Part shown: one piece after another, positions 1 through 8,841 of the stretch
Layout: the number at the start of each line of letters is the position of its first letter
Numbering within the stretch: position 1 is the stretch's first letter
Assembly: GCA_016200005.1 (NCBI GenBank)
Contig: JACQFP010000017.1
Span: 1 to 63,941, forward strand
Direction: 5' to 3'
Length of the DNA stretch: 63,941 nucleotides
From: Verrucomicrobiota bacterium
GTDB lineage: Bacteria; Verrucomicrobiota; Verrucomicrobiia; Limisphaerales; PALSA-1396
The notes under the pieces: model-generated
The model's database searches: none
Told to the model about the DNA's origin: nothing
Seen by the model: the letters and a program-made list of their open reading frames with translations, nothing else
Position numbers and translations under genes: made by a program

Positions 1-1494
1 CGGCGACAGCTCCAAATATGTCACCACTTCCTGCGCAAAATTGTCCGGGCTGCCCGTCGTCCCCGGTATCCCGGGTATCAGCGCGTCGGGCCGGAAATTC
101 CCCACCCCCCCCATCGGCGCCCCCGGACCGTCCTTGTGATAATTGATCACCGTCTCCTCCGTGTACATAAAATTCCCCGGACTGCTCGGCGTGGCGATGT
201 TCGCATACAAATTCGTGCTGTTCGGCATCGTCCGCTGCCCCGACAACTGCAGGTCTGCCCGGCTCACGCTAAACTCGTCGTCTCCCCACGCCCGGTTCGG
301 ATCGATCTGAAAAACCTTCACGACAAAACCCGTTGCACTGAGATTGACGGCCCCTGTCGGCGCCGCATAACTCGACGGAATGGTGACGTAGTTGGCCGTC
401 ATGAACGACCAGGTGTTGGTCACCGTTCTCACCGGCAACCCGTTGTCGCTGTAAATGAACGTAGCGGTATGCGCCGAACAGGCCGGCGCAATCGTGGCGG
501 GCATGTACGTGACCGTGGTGACCCCGCCCACCTTGTTCGTGGTGGGCGTGACCAACGCGCCGTCCACCCGCAGACTCACCGAAGTGAGTTGGGTGCTCTG
601 ATCCACCAGTTCCACTTTGATCGGCGCCTGCGGGGCCGCGTCCACCGCGTTGGGCTTGGGCGAGACCGACCGGGCGTAGAGCTTCAAAACGCTGGCCTCC
701 CGATACGCTTTGATCGCGGACGGATTGGACAGATCGTTGATCAGAATCCGGTTCGTGCCGGACAACGAGTAAAACTCAATTTCGGAAGCTTCACCCCCGT
801 TACGCCCACTCCCTTCCCACCAGAGTAAACGGACGGGGTAGAGGCCGGCTTGTTGGACCACCACCGAGAATTCCGACTCCGTGAGGAACGTCAATCCCGC
901 CGCGCTTTGGACAGCGTTTCGGCCGCCGTCGAACATCGCCACAGGCAGGGCGAAGGCATCTTTGGGATTGGTACCCACGCCGATACTCAATAGAAAACCT
1001 TCGTCGCTGTTGACCCCAAGTTGATTTGTCCCCGCCGGCAAATCCAAATACGTCAGAATTTCCGCCACATAATTGTTGTCGCTAAAATTGATCCCCGGAA
1101 TCCCCGGCGTACTATCGTCCGGCACAAAGTTACCATAATCCCTGACTGCACCCCACTCGCTCAAGTTGATGACGTTCGTAACCACATAGTTGAAACTCGA
1201 ATCAGCCGGGTTGGGCGTGGCCTCGTTTGCGTAGGGCAACGCCGTCGTCGGATCAATGTAGCCGTCGGCTAGTTCCCGCTCGGCGTTGGCCAGGCTGTTT
1301 TGGTTTCCTGGGAACCGGTTAATGAGCAGGGGAAGTTGATGAATCTTGAGCTTGAAACCCGGCAGGTTGGTGTTCACCGAACCGGTTGGGGCGGCCAAAC
1401 CGGGCGGAATGACGGTTTGCGCCGAAAGCGAAGCCAATCCGAAAATCACGAACAGGCCGAATGCCGCAAACTCAATTTTGGTTTTGGAATGCAT
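1..1494 (-). CDS. Large secreted protein with PA14-like modules, 3' end outside window
   Basis: The frame is open from an ATG at 1494 to the window edge (498 codons), so the C-terminus is missing. A Sec signal peptide (MHSKTKIEFAAFGLFVIFGL, cleavage after ..SLSAQ) shows export. After it comes a module with NSDEGFLLSIG, MFDGGR and GLYPVRLLWWEG, which resembles PA14-like carbohydrate-binding or adhesion domains, then an Ig-like stretch, and then what looks like the start of a second copy of the module (repeated phrases such as IPGIPG and EILTYLDL versus EVVTYLEL). The same module type is found in the 33653-36796 protein. Likely a cell-surface or extracellular binding protein; the PA14-like assignment is by eye. 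It lies 33 bp downstream of the pseudopilin gene on the same strand. Confidence 0.7.
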   Translation of the reverse strand, partial: MHSKTKIEFAAFGLFVIFGLASLSAQTVIPPGLAAPTGSVNTNLPGFKLKIHQLPLLINRFPGNQNSLANAERELADGYIDPTTALPYANEATPNPADSSFNYVVTNVINLSEWGAVRDYGNFVPDDSTPGIPGINFSDNNYVAEILTYLDLPAGTNQLGVNSDEGFLLSIGVGTNPKDAFALPVAMFDGGRNAVQSAAGLTFLTESEFSVVVQQAGLYPVRLLWWEGSGRNGGEASEIEFYSLSGTNRILINDLSNPSAIKAYREASVLKLYARSVSPKPNAVDAAPQAPIKVELVDQSTQLTSVSLRVDGALVTPTTNKVGGVTTVTYMPATIAPACSAHTATFIYSDNGLPVRTVTNTWSFMTANYVTIPSSYAAPTGAVNLSATGFVVKVFQIDPNRAWGDDEFSVSRADLQLSGQRTMPNSTNLYANIATPSSPGNFMYTEETVINYHKDGPGAPMGGVGNFRPDALIPGIPGTTGSPDNFAQEVVTYLELSP

Positions 1495-1527
1495 AGTGTA
1501 TTTTGTTTTAGGGTTGATGATTGTAAA

Positions 1528-2286
1528 TTACTGCTTATCCCAAAGCGCCCGTGGATCTCCCTCTCTATACTGAAAGCCAATCTGACTGGCCTTCATGGTC
1601 TCCGCGTGGCTATCTACAAATGCCACGAAGGTCCTCTTGTTGTGCCGGTTCACCACACGATAGGGGGAACTGGTATAGTACGGTTCATTGTTGGGGGTTC
1701 GGAAATACAGGTTCCAAGGCGCCTTCGTGTCCGGAATCCACTTGTCTGGCTGCCCTTCATGCGGGTTAAGAATCAGATTGGCGTCGGCGGTGGCAACCGT
1801 CAGCGCCGGCTTGGCCACCGAGGTTTCCTTGATGAGGCGATCCGGATCGTTCGGCCGGCTGGCGAAAATATACTGGCTGATATTGCGTTCGTTCAGGCCG
1901 ATGCCAAAGCCATTCGTCAGAGTCACACTGGGACAGCCGTGGACTTTGGTATTTGACCCCAACAGGGGCCGCAGCAGGTCCGGCCACCACGTATTGTCCA
2001 GATCGGGGACGATGGCGTTCGTTGGGGCGGGGATCGAGCCGAAGACCAGCGGGCAAAAAATGCCTCCGCTGTCATCGGTGTACATCTTGAATGCGATGCC
2101 AATTTGCCGCATGTTGCTCATACAGTTTATCGCTTTGGCCTTGTCTTTAGCTTTGGCCAGCGCCGGTAAAAGCAGTCCCGCTAGAATGGCAATAATCGCA
2201 ATCACCACCAGCAGTTCAATCAGCGTAAAAGTCCCGCGGCCATGCCATCCTTGGAAACGCGCTCGACAACCAAACATTGTTCGCAT
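1528..2286 (-). CDS. Type II pseudopilin-like protein (H-X9-DG family)
   Basis: 252 aa. The N-terminus has a prepilin peptidase site followed by the hydrophobic methylation helix ([20 protein letters not shown]), then [19 protein letters not shown], and near the C-terminus [12 protein letters not shown], which stands in for the usual FxDGHxE motif. This is the large pseudopilin-like family that is greatly expanded in Planctomycetes and Verrucomicrobia. The protein should be processed at the Gly before FTLIE and held in the inner membrane or periplasm as part of a type II secretion or pilus-like apparatus. It is co-directional with the LamG protein upstream (2541-4568) and the PA14-like protein downstream, so it may serve their export. 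Position within the family is certain; a specific partner is inference. Confidence 0.9.
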   Translation of the reverse strand: MRTMFGCRARFQGWHGRGTFTLIELLVVIAIIAILAGLLLPALAKAKDKAKAINCMSNMRQIGIAFKMYTDDSGGIFCPLVFGSIPAPTNAIVPDLDNTWWPDLLRPLLGSNTKVHGCPSVTLTNGFGIGLNERNISQYIFASRPNDPDRLIKETSVAKPALTVATADANLILNPHEGQPDKWIPDTKAPWNLYFRTPNNEPYYTSSPYRVVNRHNKRTFVAFVDSHAETMKASQIGFQYREGDPRALWDKQ

Positions 2287-2328
2287 AACTCAAAAAATCA
2301 TAACCGTTCGAGTTCCTGCAAACCGACA

Positions 2329-2364
2329 AGGACGGGGCGCCAACCCAGATGAGCGCCCCGTCCT
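2329..2364. terminator. 12-bp perfect stem-loop between LamG and pseudopilin genes
   Basis: AGGACGGGGCGC (2329-2340) pairs perfectly with GCGCCCCGTCCT (2353-2364) around a 12-nt loop. It sits in the 254-bp gap between two minus-strand genes, downstream of the LamG stop. There is no T-tract directly after it on either strand, so it may be a transcript-stabilising or attenuating hairpin rather than a classic intrinsic terminator. Confidence 0.5.
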
Positions 2365-2540
2365 GTAACCCAACTCTTCCCTCCCTCGATCCACAACCCT
2401 GCGAATCGAGGCCGCGGCGCGAACTACCCAGACCCGCCACAAATCTGAACTTAAGTCGGCCGACTGATTCATTGTCAGATACCCAAGAGGGGGGCCGGAA
2501 AAATCTGCCGGCCTCCTCATTGAGTTTGTGCGTTCTCCGC

Positions 2541-4568
2541 TTATGGAGCCTGCAGCCGGTAATACTGCTGGTCGAGACCGGCTGAGTTGGTCACCTGGTA
2601 ATTCAAGCCAACGGCGGTGAGCTTGTTGGTGTCGCTTATCCAAGTAGGGGTAGTGAGGTTCGTCGCGGACCGCAAGGTCAGCCCGGCCGGGATGTTGAGT
2701 CCGGGCCACGAAAGGACAACATCCGTCCCGTTAGTGGCCAAACTTAAACTCACTGTTGGCACCGGCGCAACCATCGGAATGTTATACTTGGCCGCCAAAT
2801 AGCGTTGCACTGCGAAGGCGTCCGCCCCCGACAGGCCGGGGTTGTAGATCAGCAACTCGGCAATTTCGCCGCGCATCTTCCCCCCGAAATTTGACGTCGC
2901 ACCGATTCTGAGCGGTGTACCCTCATCCACGGCCACGAGCGTGCCAAATGTACCCTTGCCTGAGTTCGCCAAACCATTCCAGTAATGGGTCAAAATGTTC
3001 GCGCCAGTTTGCCCGACCAGCGAGTTGGTATCCATGCTAAACCCCGCAACCATGTATTTCTGGCGGGGAACCGGGTTCACCGCACTGGTGACGGTGTCAG
3101 TAGCCGGCGCGGGTGCATTGCGGGAGGCCCGGAAGATGCCACTGCCGAAACCCGTGATGTAATACGCCATCGGTCTTGACAGTCCGGTCGCCTCATCTTT
3201 AGCCCACACCGTACGGGGTCCGCTAGCGGTCATACCAAAGTCGTCAAACTTGATCACGAAAAAGGACGAAACATTGTTGTTGTTGGTGCCGAGTATGTCC
3301 GGGTTGTGCGCCACGCTCATAAAATCGGCGTCCGAATTCAGTACGGCACCGTCGAACCGCACTGTCGGCAGTCCGTTCAAAGCGCCAGCCACATACAATG
3401 GGGCTTGCGGGTCGTTTGTCTGCTCCGCGTTATTGCCGTTGCCGGATTGGTCAGCCCAGTTCGTAACAGCCCCGCTGGCGTTGGTGACGACGCCCACTCC
3501 GGCATCAAGCCATAACTGCAAACCGTTGGTCACGGTTAGCGAGGGAATGGCGCCAGTAACCGTGAGGCTCACGGGGGCAGAAACGGTCGTCTTGTCCCGG
3601 TTGTCGGAAGCGACGGCCGTGAAGGTCGCCGTGCCGGGAGTTTGAACACTGACCGTTAGCTGATATGGAGCAATCGTGGCGGAACCCAACAATTGGCCAT
3701 TAGCGTAAAATCCGACATCTTTGATTGTACCGTCAGGGTCAGCCGCCGTGGCCGTGAGGGTTACGCTGGTCGGCGCGCCAACCGTGGAGCCATCAGCGGG
3801 ACTGCTGGCCAGGCTGACCGTGGGCGGAAGATTGGTGATGCCGTATTTGGTTTCCAGATAACTGGCCACGCTGAGACGATCTGCCTCGGACAAGGCGGCG
3901 CCATAAATCAACAGTTCAGCGATGTAGCCACGCATAAACCCCGCGCCGTTGCCAATTCTCAACGACACCCCGGAAGCGCTAACCACGTCATCGTTGACCT
4001 GGGTGAAGATCGTCTGGTCACTGCGGTAAAAAGAAACGTCCGAGCCTGCCTGCTGGAATCCTATCAGGAGGTATTGGCCGGTTTGAAACACAACCTGGCA
4101 GTCCTTTACGCTGGGTCGCCGCAGCCGGGGTTTATTATTACTTTCCAAACCGAAATCATTCACGGCAAGCGGGAAGCCCCATATCGAACGTCTTCCGCCG
4201 GGGGGATCAAAATTGACGACGGCGAACAAAGCCATGTCGCCGGTGATCGCGATACTGGCGTTGGAGAGAACACTCATTTGGTTGGTACCAAAAAAACGGA
4301 GCGCTGGCTTGCCGTTGATGGCGCTGTCAACGAACAGCGGCGCGGCGGCGTCTGCCGCCGTGGCGTTATTGACGTTGGTGGATTGGTCCACCCAGTTGGT
4401 CACGCCGCCGGTGGCGTTGGTGGTGGTCGCTGCGCCGGCATCGAGCCACAGTCGCAGGTCGTTGGTCACTGTCAGCGTTTGGGCGTTCAGCGAGACGGTC
4501 AAGGCCATCATGGCTACAGACGCCAAGGCCATTACTTTGAGGTGATGAGTCATGTGATGAGTTGTCAT
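2541..4568 (-). CDS. Secreted protein with two LamG-type domains flanking an Ig-like domain
   Basis: 675 aa with a signal peptide (..MALASVAMMALTVSLNAQ). Two copies of a concanavalin A/LamG-like module are visible, about residues 30-245 and 345-600. Each starts with TLTVTN(D/G)LxLWLDAG and GAVTNWxDQS, and each ends with GYIAELLIYGAALS or GEIAELLIYNPGLS plus a KYGI/KYNI tail. Between them (about 250-340) is an Ig-like domain (PTVSLASSPADGSTVGAP ... DPDGTIKDVGFYANG). The C-terminus (..QQYYRLQAP) matches the terminal motif often seen on verrucomicrobial secreted proteins. Probably a surface glycan-binding or adhesion protein; no catalytic motif was seen. It is divergent from the AraC regulator. 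Confidence 0.85.
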   Translation of the reverse strand: MTTHHMTHHLKVMALASVAMMALTVSLNAQTLTVTNDLRLWLDAGAATTTNATGGVTNWVDQSTNVNNATAADAAAPLFVDSAINGKPALRFFGTNQMSVLSNASIAITGDMALFAVVNFDPPGGRRSIWGFPLAVNDFGLESNNKPRLRRPSVKDCQVVFQTGQYLLIGFQQAGSDVSFYRSDQTIFTQVNDDVVSASGVSLRIGNGAGFMRGYIAELLIYGAALSEADRLSVASYLETKYGITNLPPTVSLASSPADGSTVGAPTSVTLTATAADPDGTIKDVGFYANGQLLGSATIAPYQLTVSVQTPGTATFTAVASDNRDKTTVSAPVSLTVTGAIPSLTVTNGLQLWLDAGVGVVTNASGAVTNWADQSGNGNNAEQTNDPQAPLYVAGALNGLPTVRFDGAVLNSDADFMSVAHNPDILGTNNNNVSSFFVIKFDDFGMTASGPRTVWAKDEATGLSRPMAYYITGFGSGIFRASRNAPAPATDTVTSAVNPVPRQKYMVAGFSMDTNSLVGQTGANILTHYWNGLANSGKGTFGTLVAVDEGTPLRIGATSNFGGKMRGEIAELLIYNPGLSGADAFAVQRYLAAKYNIPMVAPVPTVSLSLATNGTDVVLSWPGLNIPAGLTLRSATNLTTPTWISDTNKLTAVGLNYQVTNSAGLDQQYYRLQAP

Positions 4569-4673
4569 TTTACAATGTAGGTTTGAGTTGAGTCAGCATT
4601 ATGGGCACGCTAATACTCTAAATTAATTTTGGACGAGATTGCAATGGACAGAATGACCAAGTTGTTGCACTTT

Positions 4674-4688
4674 TTGCTCAACGAGCAA
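4674..4688. promoter_or_regulatory. 15-bp palindrome in the LamG/AraC divergent promoter region
   Basis: TTGCTC-AAC-GAGCAA is a perfect 6-3-6 inverted repeat in the 277-bp gap between the divergent LamG gene and the AraC regulator. Position and symmetry suit an operator. AraC-family proteins more often bind direct half-sites, so the binding protein is unknown. Confidence 0.35.
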
Positions 4689-4845
4689 GACAGCCGAACC
4701 GGGGGAAGATGAGCACGCGTCGAGTCCAAAGCGGAGTGAATTTAGGCGAAATGGGTCACATCGCCCGGGGTGACTTCTCCATTTACAAGGTGATCGGTTC
4801 TGGTAGATTTTGCGCAACCGTTACAAGCATGGGTTTGCGCCGCCA

Positions 4846-5814
4846 ATGAAAGATCGCAGCACTTATTTCCGATACCTGCCGGTCAGTGCGGAGACCCGCG
4901 CTTGGGGCAGCTACATGCCCGATGCCGGCTATGCCCTGATTCCGGAGGGTGGCCAATATCCCCCGTGCCGACATCCGGCCGACCATCATTTTACATGGCA
5001 GCGGGGACGGGTATTGCGGTCGTACCAGTTCCTGTACATTACCCGAGGCGAGGGGTTCTTTGAATCCCAGCCCAGCGGTCCGTTGGAAATCAAGGAAGGC
5101 GATCTATTTATCCTCTTCCCGGAGGTATGGCATCGGTATCGTCCGCACCCGGACACGGGGTGGGACGAGCACTGGGTGGAGTTGGACGGGGACTACATGC
5201 GGCGACTGATGCAACGCCCGGAATTCACGCCCCAACAACCAGTGCTGCACGTGGGGCAACATGGGCAGTTGCTGCAGTTGTTCGATGACGCGGTGGAGAT
5301 TATGCGCCATGAACCGCCCGATTATCAGTTCATTTTGGGGGCGCTGGGCGTGCAGATCATTGCCCAAACCCTTTCGGCCGTGAAACGGAGACGCTTCGAA
5401 GGCCGGCCCGTTCAGGAAGTCATTCGCGAAGCCAAGCAACTGCTGGCCCACAAAGGTGCCCGGCCTATGGATCTGGATCTTTGTGCCCGCCAACTGGGCA
5501 TAAGTTATTCGTCCTTCCGCCGTCTCTTCAAGCTGGAAACGGGCTGCTCCCCCCGGCAGTTCGCCCTGTACGTCTGCTTGGAACGCGCGCGCGACCTGCT
5601 GCTCCACACAGACAAGCCCATTTACTTGATCGCGGAAGAACTGGGCTTTGAATCGGCCTCCTATTTCTCGCGCTTTTACAAGCTGAAGGCGGGCACCCAC
5701 CCGCGAGGGGTTCGCCAAGCGCGAGGCTTAGCCAATGGTCCCGACCGGCAGAAACTTTCGCTTGCTGTTTCTCCAATACTCAAAGAGTTTTCACATGGTC
5801 CCGCGATGGGTTAA
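4846..5814 (+). CDS. AraC family transcriptional regulator
   Basis: 322 aa from the ATG at 4846; a TTG 36 bp upstream is possible but less likely. The N-terminal half is a cupin-like sensor domain (YITRGEGFFESQPSGPLEIK, GDLFILFPEVWHRYRPHP, a beta-barrel with an H at the metal/ligand position). The C-terminal 100 residues carry the two AraC helix-turn-helix motifs (LDLCARQLGISYSSFRRLFK and IAEELGFESASYFSRFYK). Such regulators typically sense a sugar and activate catabolic genes. It is convergent with rhaI and overlaps that gene's stop by 4 bp, so rhamnose or a rhamnose-containing oligosaccharide is a reasonable ligand (inference). Confidence 0.9.
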   Translation: MKDRSTYFRYLPVSAETRAWGSYMPDAGYALIPEGGQYPPCRHPADHHFTWQRGRVLRSYQFLYITRGEGFFESQPSGPLEIKEGDLFILFPEVWHRYRPHPDTGWDEHWVELDGDYMRRLMQRPEFTPQQPVLHVGQHGQLLQLFDDAVEIMRHEPPDYQFILGALGVQIIAQTLSAVKRRRFEGRPVQEVIREAKQLLAHKGARPMDLDLCARQLGISYSSFRRLFKLETGCSPRQFALYVCLERARDLLLHTDKPIYLIAEELGFESASYFSRFYKLKAGTHPRGVRQARGLANGPDRQKLSLAVSPILKEFSHGPAMG

Positions 5815-7103
5815 CATCGTTCGTGCGCCTTCTCCTTGCGATAGCCGGAACGACGATATACTGCGAGCGGATCAACCGCCGCGCCGCATTGGCGACGAAC
5901 CTCGGCGAGAATGGGCGACACATCGGTCTCGTACGCGACCTTGAGCGTGCGTTCAGCCAGCACCACATCATTCGCTTCCTGGTACGCGGCCAGCGCCGCG
6001 CGATCCACCAGCAGCGCCTTCGTAAATGCGCGATGAATCTCGACGGCCGAGAGTATGAGGTCTTCAATCGGGTCTTTGAGGTTGTGCGATTGATCGATCA
6101 TGTAGGCGGGTTGAAAGCGTGGGCGGAATTTCTTCACTTGCGGATCGCGGGCGGCATCAACCAGTTCGTTGAAGATGAGAAACAGTTGGTAGGGTTTGAT
6201 CGAGCCGGCGGACAGATCATCGTCGGCGAACTTGGAGTCGTTGAAATGAAAACCACCGAGCCGGTTCGCCGCGATCAACCGCGCTACGACCTGTTCGACA
6301 TTGCAGTTCGGCAGATGATGGCCGAGATCCACGAGACACGCCGCCTTCGGTCCAAGCGCCTGCGCGATCATCAGCGACGCGCCCCAATCTTGAACCACGG
6401 TCGAGTAGAACGCGGGTTCAAACGGTTTGTGTTCCGTGAACAGCCGCCAGTTTTTTGGCAGCGCCGAGTAGATTTCACGGAGTGAATCAATGACCCGCTC
6501 CAGCGCGCGGCGCAGAGGTTGTTGGCCGGGAAAGCTGCCGCCATCAGCCAGCCACACAGTCAGGGCCTTTGATCCCAGCGCGTTCCCGATTTCAACGCAT
6601 TCAAGATGATGTTCGATGGCTTGACGGCGCACGGCGCGGTCGGTGTGAGACAGTGAGCCAAACTTGTAGGAATGCTTTTGGCCAGGTTGATCCTGGAATG
6701 TATTGGAGTTAACCGCGTCGAAGCCGAGACCGAGCTCCTTCGCTTGACGCCTGCACGCCGCCGAATCGATCGGCTTGTCCCACGGAATGTGGAGCGAAAC
6801 GCGCGGTGTGATGCCGGTGAGATCATTGACCACCGAGGCATCGAACATTCTTTCTTCAACGTTCCGCGGCTCGCCAGCGATGGGGAAGCGACCGAACCGC
6901 GTTCCGCCTTGAGAAAATCCCCACGAAGGCAAGGCCACCGTGAATCGAGCGGACTCGGTGGTTAAGCTTTTTATATCAATGCCGCGCCGGGCCAGCATTT
7001 CGCAGAGCGCACGAAAGTCTTGTTGATGCGATTTTGCCACCGTCTTGTTCGCAGTGGCAATCAGGTCAGGGGCTATTCTTTGCATGAGCAGGGAACGGAG
7101 CAT
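5811..7103 (-). CDS. rhaI: L-rhamnose isomerase, RhaI type (TIM barrel)
   Basis: 430 aa, the usual length of the Pseudomonas stutzeri-type L-rhamnose isomerase, which converts L-rhamnose to L-rhamnulose in the cytoplasm. Metal and substrate ligands can be followed by eye: E224 in FTEHKPFEP, D259 and H262 in LVDLGHHLPN, H286 in GGFHFNDSK, D294/D296 in FADDDLSAG, and D337 in YMIDQSHN. The W57-type substrate pocket is suggested by LPSWGFSQGGTRFGRF. It follows the sugar-binding lipoprotein gene after 18 bp, so the two are probably co-transcribed. No rhamnulokinase or aldolase gene is in the window. Confidence 0.9.
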   Translation of the reverse strand: MLRSLLMQRIAPDLIATANKTVAKSHQQDFRALCEMLARRGIDIKSLTTESARFTVALPSWGFSQGGTRFGRFPIAGEPRNVEERMFDASVVNDLTGITPRVSLHIPWDKPIDSAACRRQAKELGLGFDAVNSNTFQDQPGQKHSYKFGSLSHTDRAVRRQAIEHHLECVEIGNALGSKALTVWLADGGSFPGQQPLRRALERVIDSLREIYSALPKNWRLFTEHKPFEPAFYSTVVQDWGASLMIAQALGPKAACLVDLGHHLPNCNVEQVVARLIAANRLGGFHFNDSKFADDDLSAGSIKPYQLFLIFNELVDAARDPQVKKFRPRFQPAYMIDQSHNLKDPIEDLILSAVEIHRAFTKALLVDRAALAAYQEANDVVLAERTLKVAYETDVSPILAEVRRQCGAAVDPLAVYRRSGYRKEKAHERC

Positions 7104-7121
7104 GCCTGGTGCGTTACAAAA

Positions 7122-8168
7122 TCACAAGCCCAAATCATACTTGTCGATGTTTTCCTTCGTGAATCGGATCGGGTCAGCCATGATGACGGTCTTCGCGTTC
7201 TGCTTGCTGATGACAATCTTGCCATGACCGGAAATTTCCATTCCATCACTCAACGCGTGTCCATCGGCCAACGCCTTGGCCAATCGCACTGTGAGCGCGC
7301 CCAACTCCCGCGGGTCCCACAGATAGAATGACTGCAATACGCCATCCTTGATATAAGGACGCATCTTGCCAGGCGTGGAGTTGCCGGTGATGGCGACCTT
7401 GCCGATTTTTCCCGCGCGCTTCACGGCTTCGGACGCGCCGGGGACGGAGTTGGAATCGAAGGCAATAATGCCTTTCAGGTTCGGATAGGCGTTCAACAGC
7501 GTTTCGATTTTTTGTCGCGCGAAATTCTCGTCCTCCTTCGTGACTTCCGTGGCGACAAGTTTAAGCTTTGGATATTTTTCTTTGGCGCGGGCCTCGGCGT
7601 AGCGTCGCCACGTGTTGAGATTGGCGGCGTCGAGACTGGCAATCGCGATGGCCCACTTGCCTTCTTCTGCCATTTGCTGAGCCAGGTCGTCCATCAGCCG
7701 CTCACCCAAAACTTTTTCATCAACCTGATTGACGAAGAGGTCTCGCCCGCTCTCCGGCGCGTCGCTGTCCCAGGTCAACACCTTGATGCCCTGCGCCTGC
7801 GCTTTCTCGACGAAGCGGCGAATGGTCTTCGGCTGGTTCGGTGCGATGCAGATGGCGTTCACGCCTTGGCGAATCCACGTGTCGATGAATTTGTTTTGCT
7901 CCGAGCCGCTCGGTTCGGTTGGGCCGTCGTAAATCAGCGTCACGCCCAATTCATCGGCTGCCTTGCTCGCGCCGCGTTTGCAGGCGTCGAAGTAATCGAT
8001 GTTGATCAACTTCGGCAACAGGGCGATGACGACTTTGCCGTCGGACTTTTTGGGCGCGTTGCTAGAGGAAGATGGTTCCTCCGAAGCCCTTTTCTCGCCG
8101 CACCCCACCATGAGGACGGCCAAAGCGAGCGTGGAAGAAAGGAGAAACGTGCGAAGCTTCGATTGCAT
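7122..8168 (-). CDS. rhaS: Sugar ABC transporter substrate-binding lipoprotein (RhaS-like)
   Basis: 348 aa. A lipoprotein signal ends in LMVGC (lipid-modified Cys23), followed by a Ser/Pro-rich linker and a type 1 periplasmic binding fold (VVIALLPKLINIDYFDACKRG, GVTLIYDGPTEPSGSEQ, LTWDSDAP, IIAFDSNSVPGASEAVKRAG, AITGNSTPGKMRPYI, SFYLWDPRELGALTVRLA). It is closest in character to the LsrB/RhaS sugar-binding proteins. Genetic linkage to rhaI suggests L-rhamnose. Oddity: no intact ABC ATPase or permease is present nearby; only permease debris lies just upstream on the other strand (8310-8683), so the importer is probably non-functional here. Confidence 0.8.
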   Translation of the reverse strand: MQSKLRTFLLSSTLALAVLMVGCGEKRASEEPSSSSNAPKKSDGKVVIALLPKLINIDYFDACKRGASKAADELGVTLIYDGPTEPSGSEQNKFIDTWIRQGVNAICIAPNQPKTIRRFVEKAQAQGIKVLTWDSDAPESGRDLFVNQVDEKVLGERLMDDLAQQMAEEGKWAIAIASLDAANLNTWRRYAEARAKEKYPKLKLVATEVTKEDENFARQKIETLLNAYPNLKGIIAFDSNSVPGASEAVKRAGKIGKVAITGNSTPGKMRPYIKDGVLQSFYLWDPRELGALTVRLAKALADGHALSDGMEISGHGKIVISKQNAKTVIMADPIRFTKENIDKYDLGL

Positions 8169-8266
8169 GGCGTCAGTGTTTAACCGTGTTCATCGCCGGT
8201 TTCAATCCTGTTTTACTCAGAAGGGCATACTGCCCCCGTAGCGTAGGTGTCCAAACCTGCTGTATC

Positions 8267-8284
8267 GCCGATTTCCAAATCGGC
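8267..8284. repeat. 8-2-8 intergenic palindrome
   Basis: GCCGATTT-CC-AAATCGGC is a perfect inverted repeat. It lies 26 bp before the point where recognisable permease coding sequence resumes, so it may mark a deletion breakpoint. Other perfect intergenic palindromes occur at 18474, 42085 and 63275. Confidence 0.5.
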
Positions 8285-8309
8285 AGCGAGTTGAAACCCT
8301 CCGTATTTT

Positions 8310-8402
8310 CAGGAGGCTGTCACGGGCGCCATCATTATCGGCGTGATTGGACTGGACTGCGCGCTGCATCGCCGCCGCAAACTGCTGGAGGAACTCGCGT
8401 GA
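8310..8402 (+). pseudogene. C-terminal remnant of a sugar ABC permease (RhaP/RbsC-like)
   Basis: Thirty codons, AVTGAIIIGVIGLDCALHRR...LLEELA and a stop, reproduce the last transmembrane segment and basic tail typical of RbsC/RhaP-type permeases. Nothing of the preceding 280 or so residues is present. Its stop (8400-8402) overlaps the GTG start of the next remnant, as expected for two permease genes of one operon. Seen directly: the frame and the overlap. Family assignment is by eye. Confidence 0.65.
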
Positions 8403-8683
8403 AGCAATGCATTTTGCCAATGCTGCTACTGGTGGAAATCGCTTTCTTCACCGCAATCGGCGGGACAACGTTCAATTCCTCCAGCGACTTGATTAACTAC
8501 TTCAAGAGCTATTTCGCCGATCTGCTAACACAATCGACGCCGGTGTTATTGGTTGCGTTCGGAATGACGCTGGTGTTGATGACGTCGGGCCCGGTTTGGC
8601 CGACTCGCTGGTTGAGCGAAAAATGCAACAACTTGGTCATTCTGTCCGTTGCAATCCCGCCAACAAGTGATTTAGAATATTAG
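8399..8683 (+). pseudogene. N-terminal remnant of a second sugar ABC permease (RhaQ-like)
   Basis: From the GTG at 8399 the frame encodes a first membrane helix (LPMLLLVEIAFFTAIG), then DLINYFKSYFADLLTQSTP and VLLVAFGMTLVLMTSG, the standard N-terminal region of ribose/rhamnose ABC permeases. After TSG (about 8590), where IDLSVGS would be expected, the frame runs into unrelated sequence and stops at 8683. About 250 residues are lost. With the preceding remnant this documents the deletion of a rhamnose-type importer whose binding protein gene (7122-8168) survives. Confidence 0.7.
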
Positions 8684-8841
8684 CGTGCCGAAACTGACTC
8701 AACGCAAACTCACATCGCAAAATGACAGCTCATTCCATTATCCACCCCAAACTAGCGGCCATGGCGTCTGAAACCAGCGTGGCTTTGGTTCGCAACTGAC
8801 GAAATTTTAACCTATAAATCTGAACAGCCCAAACAAACAAA

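Noticed and set aside
3693-4580. 295-codon open frame on the plus strand
   Set aside because: It lies fully opposite the LamG-domain gene, has no motifs and low-complexity Arg/Gly content; it is an antisense shadow.
8186-8398. Upstream extension of the second permease remnant
   Set aside because: The codons before 8399 are out of frame with the first remnant's real tail (ending 8402) and encode no membrane protein sequence.
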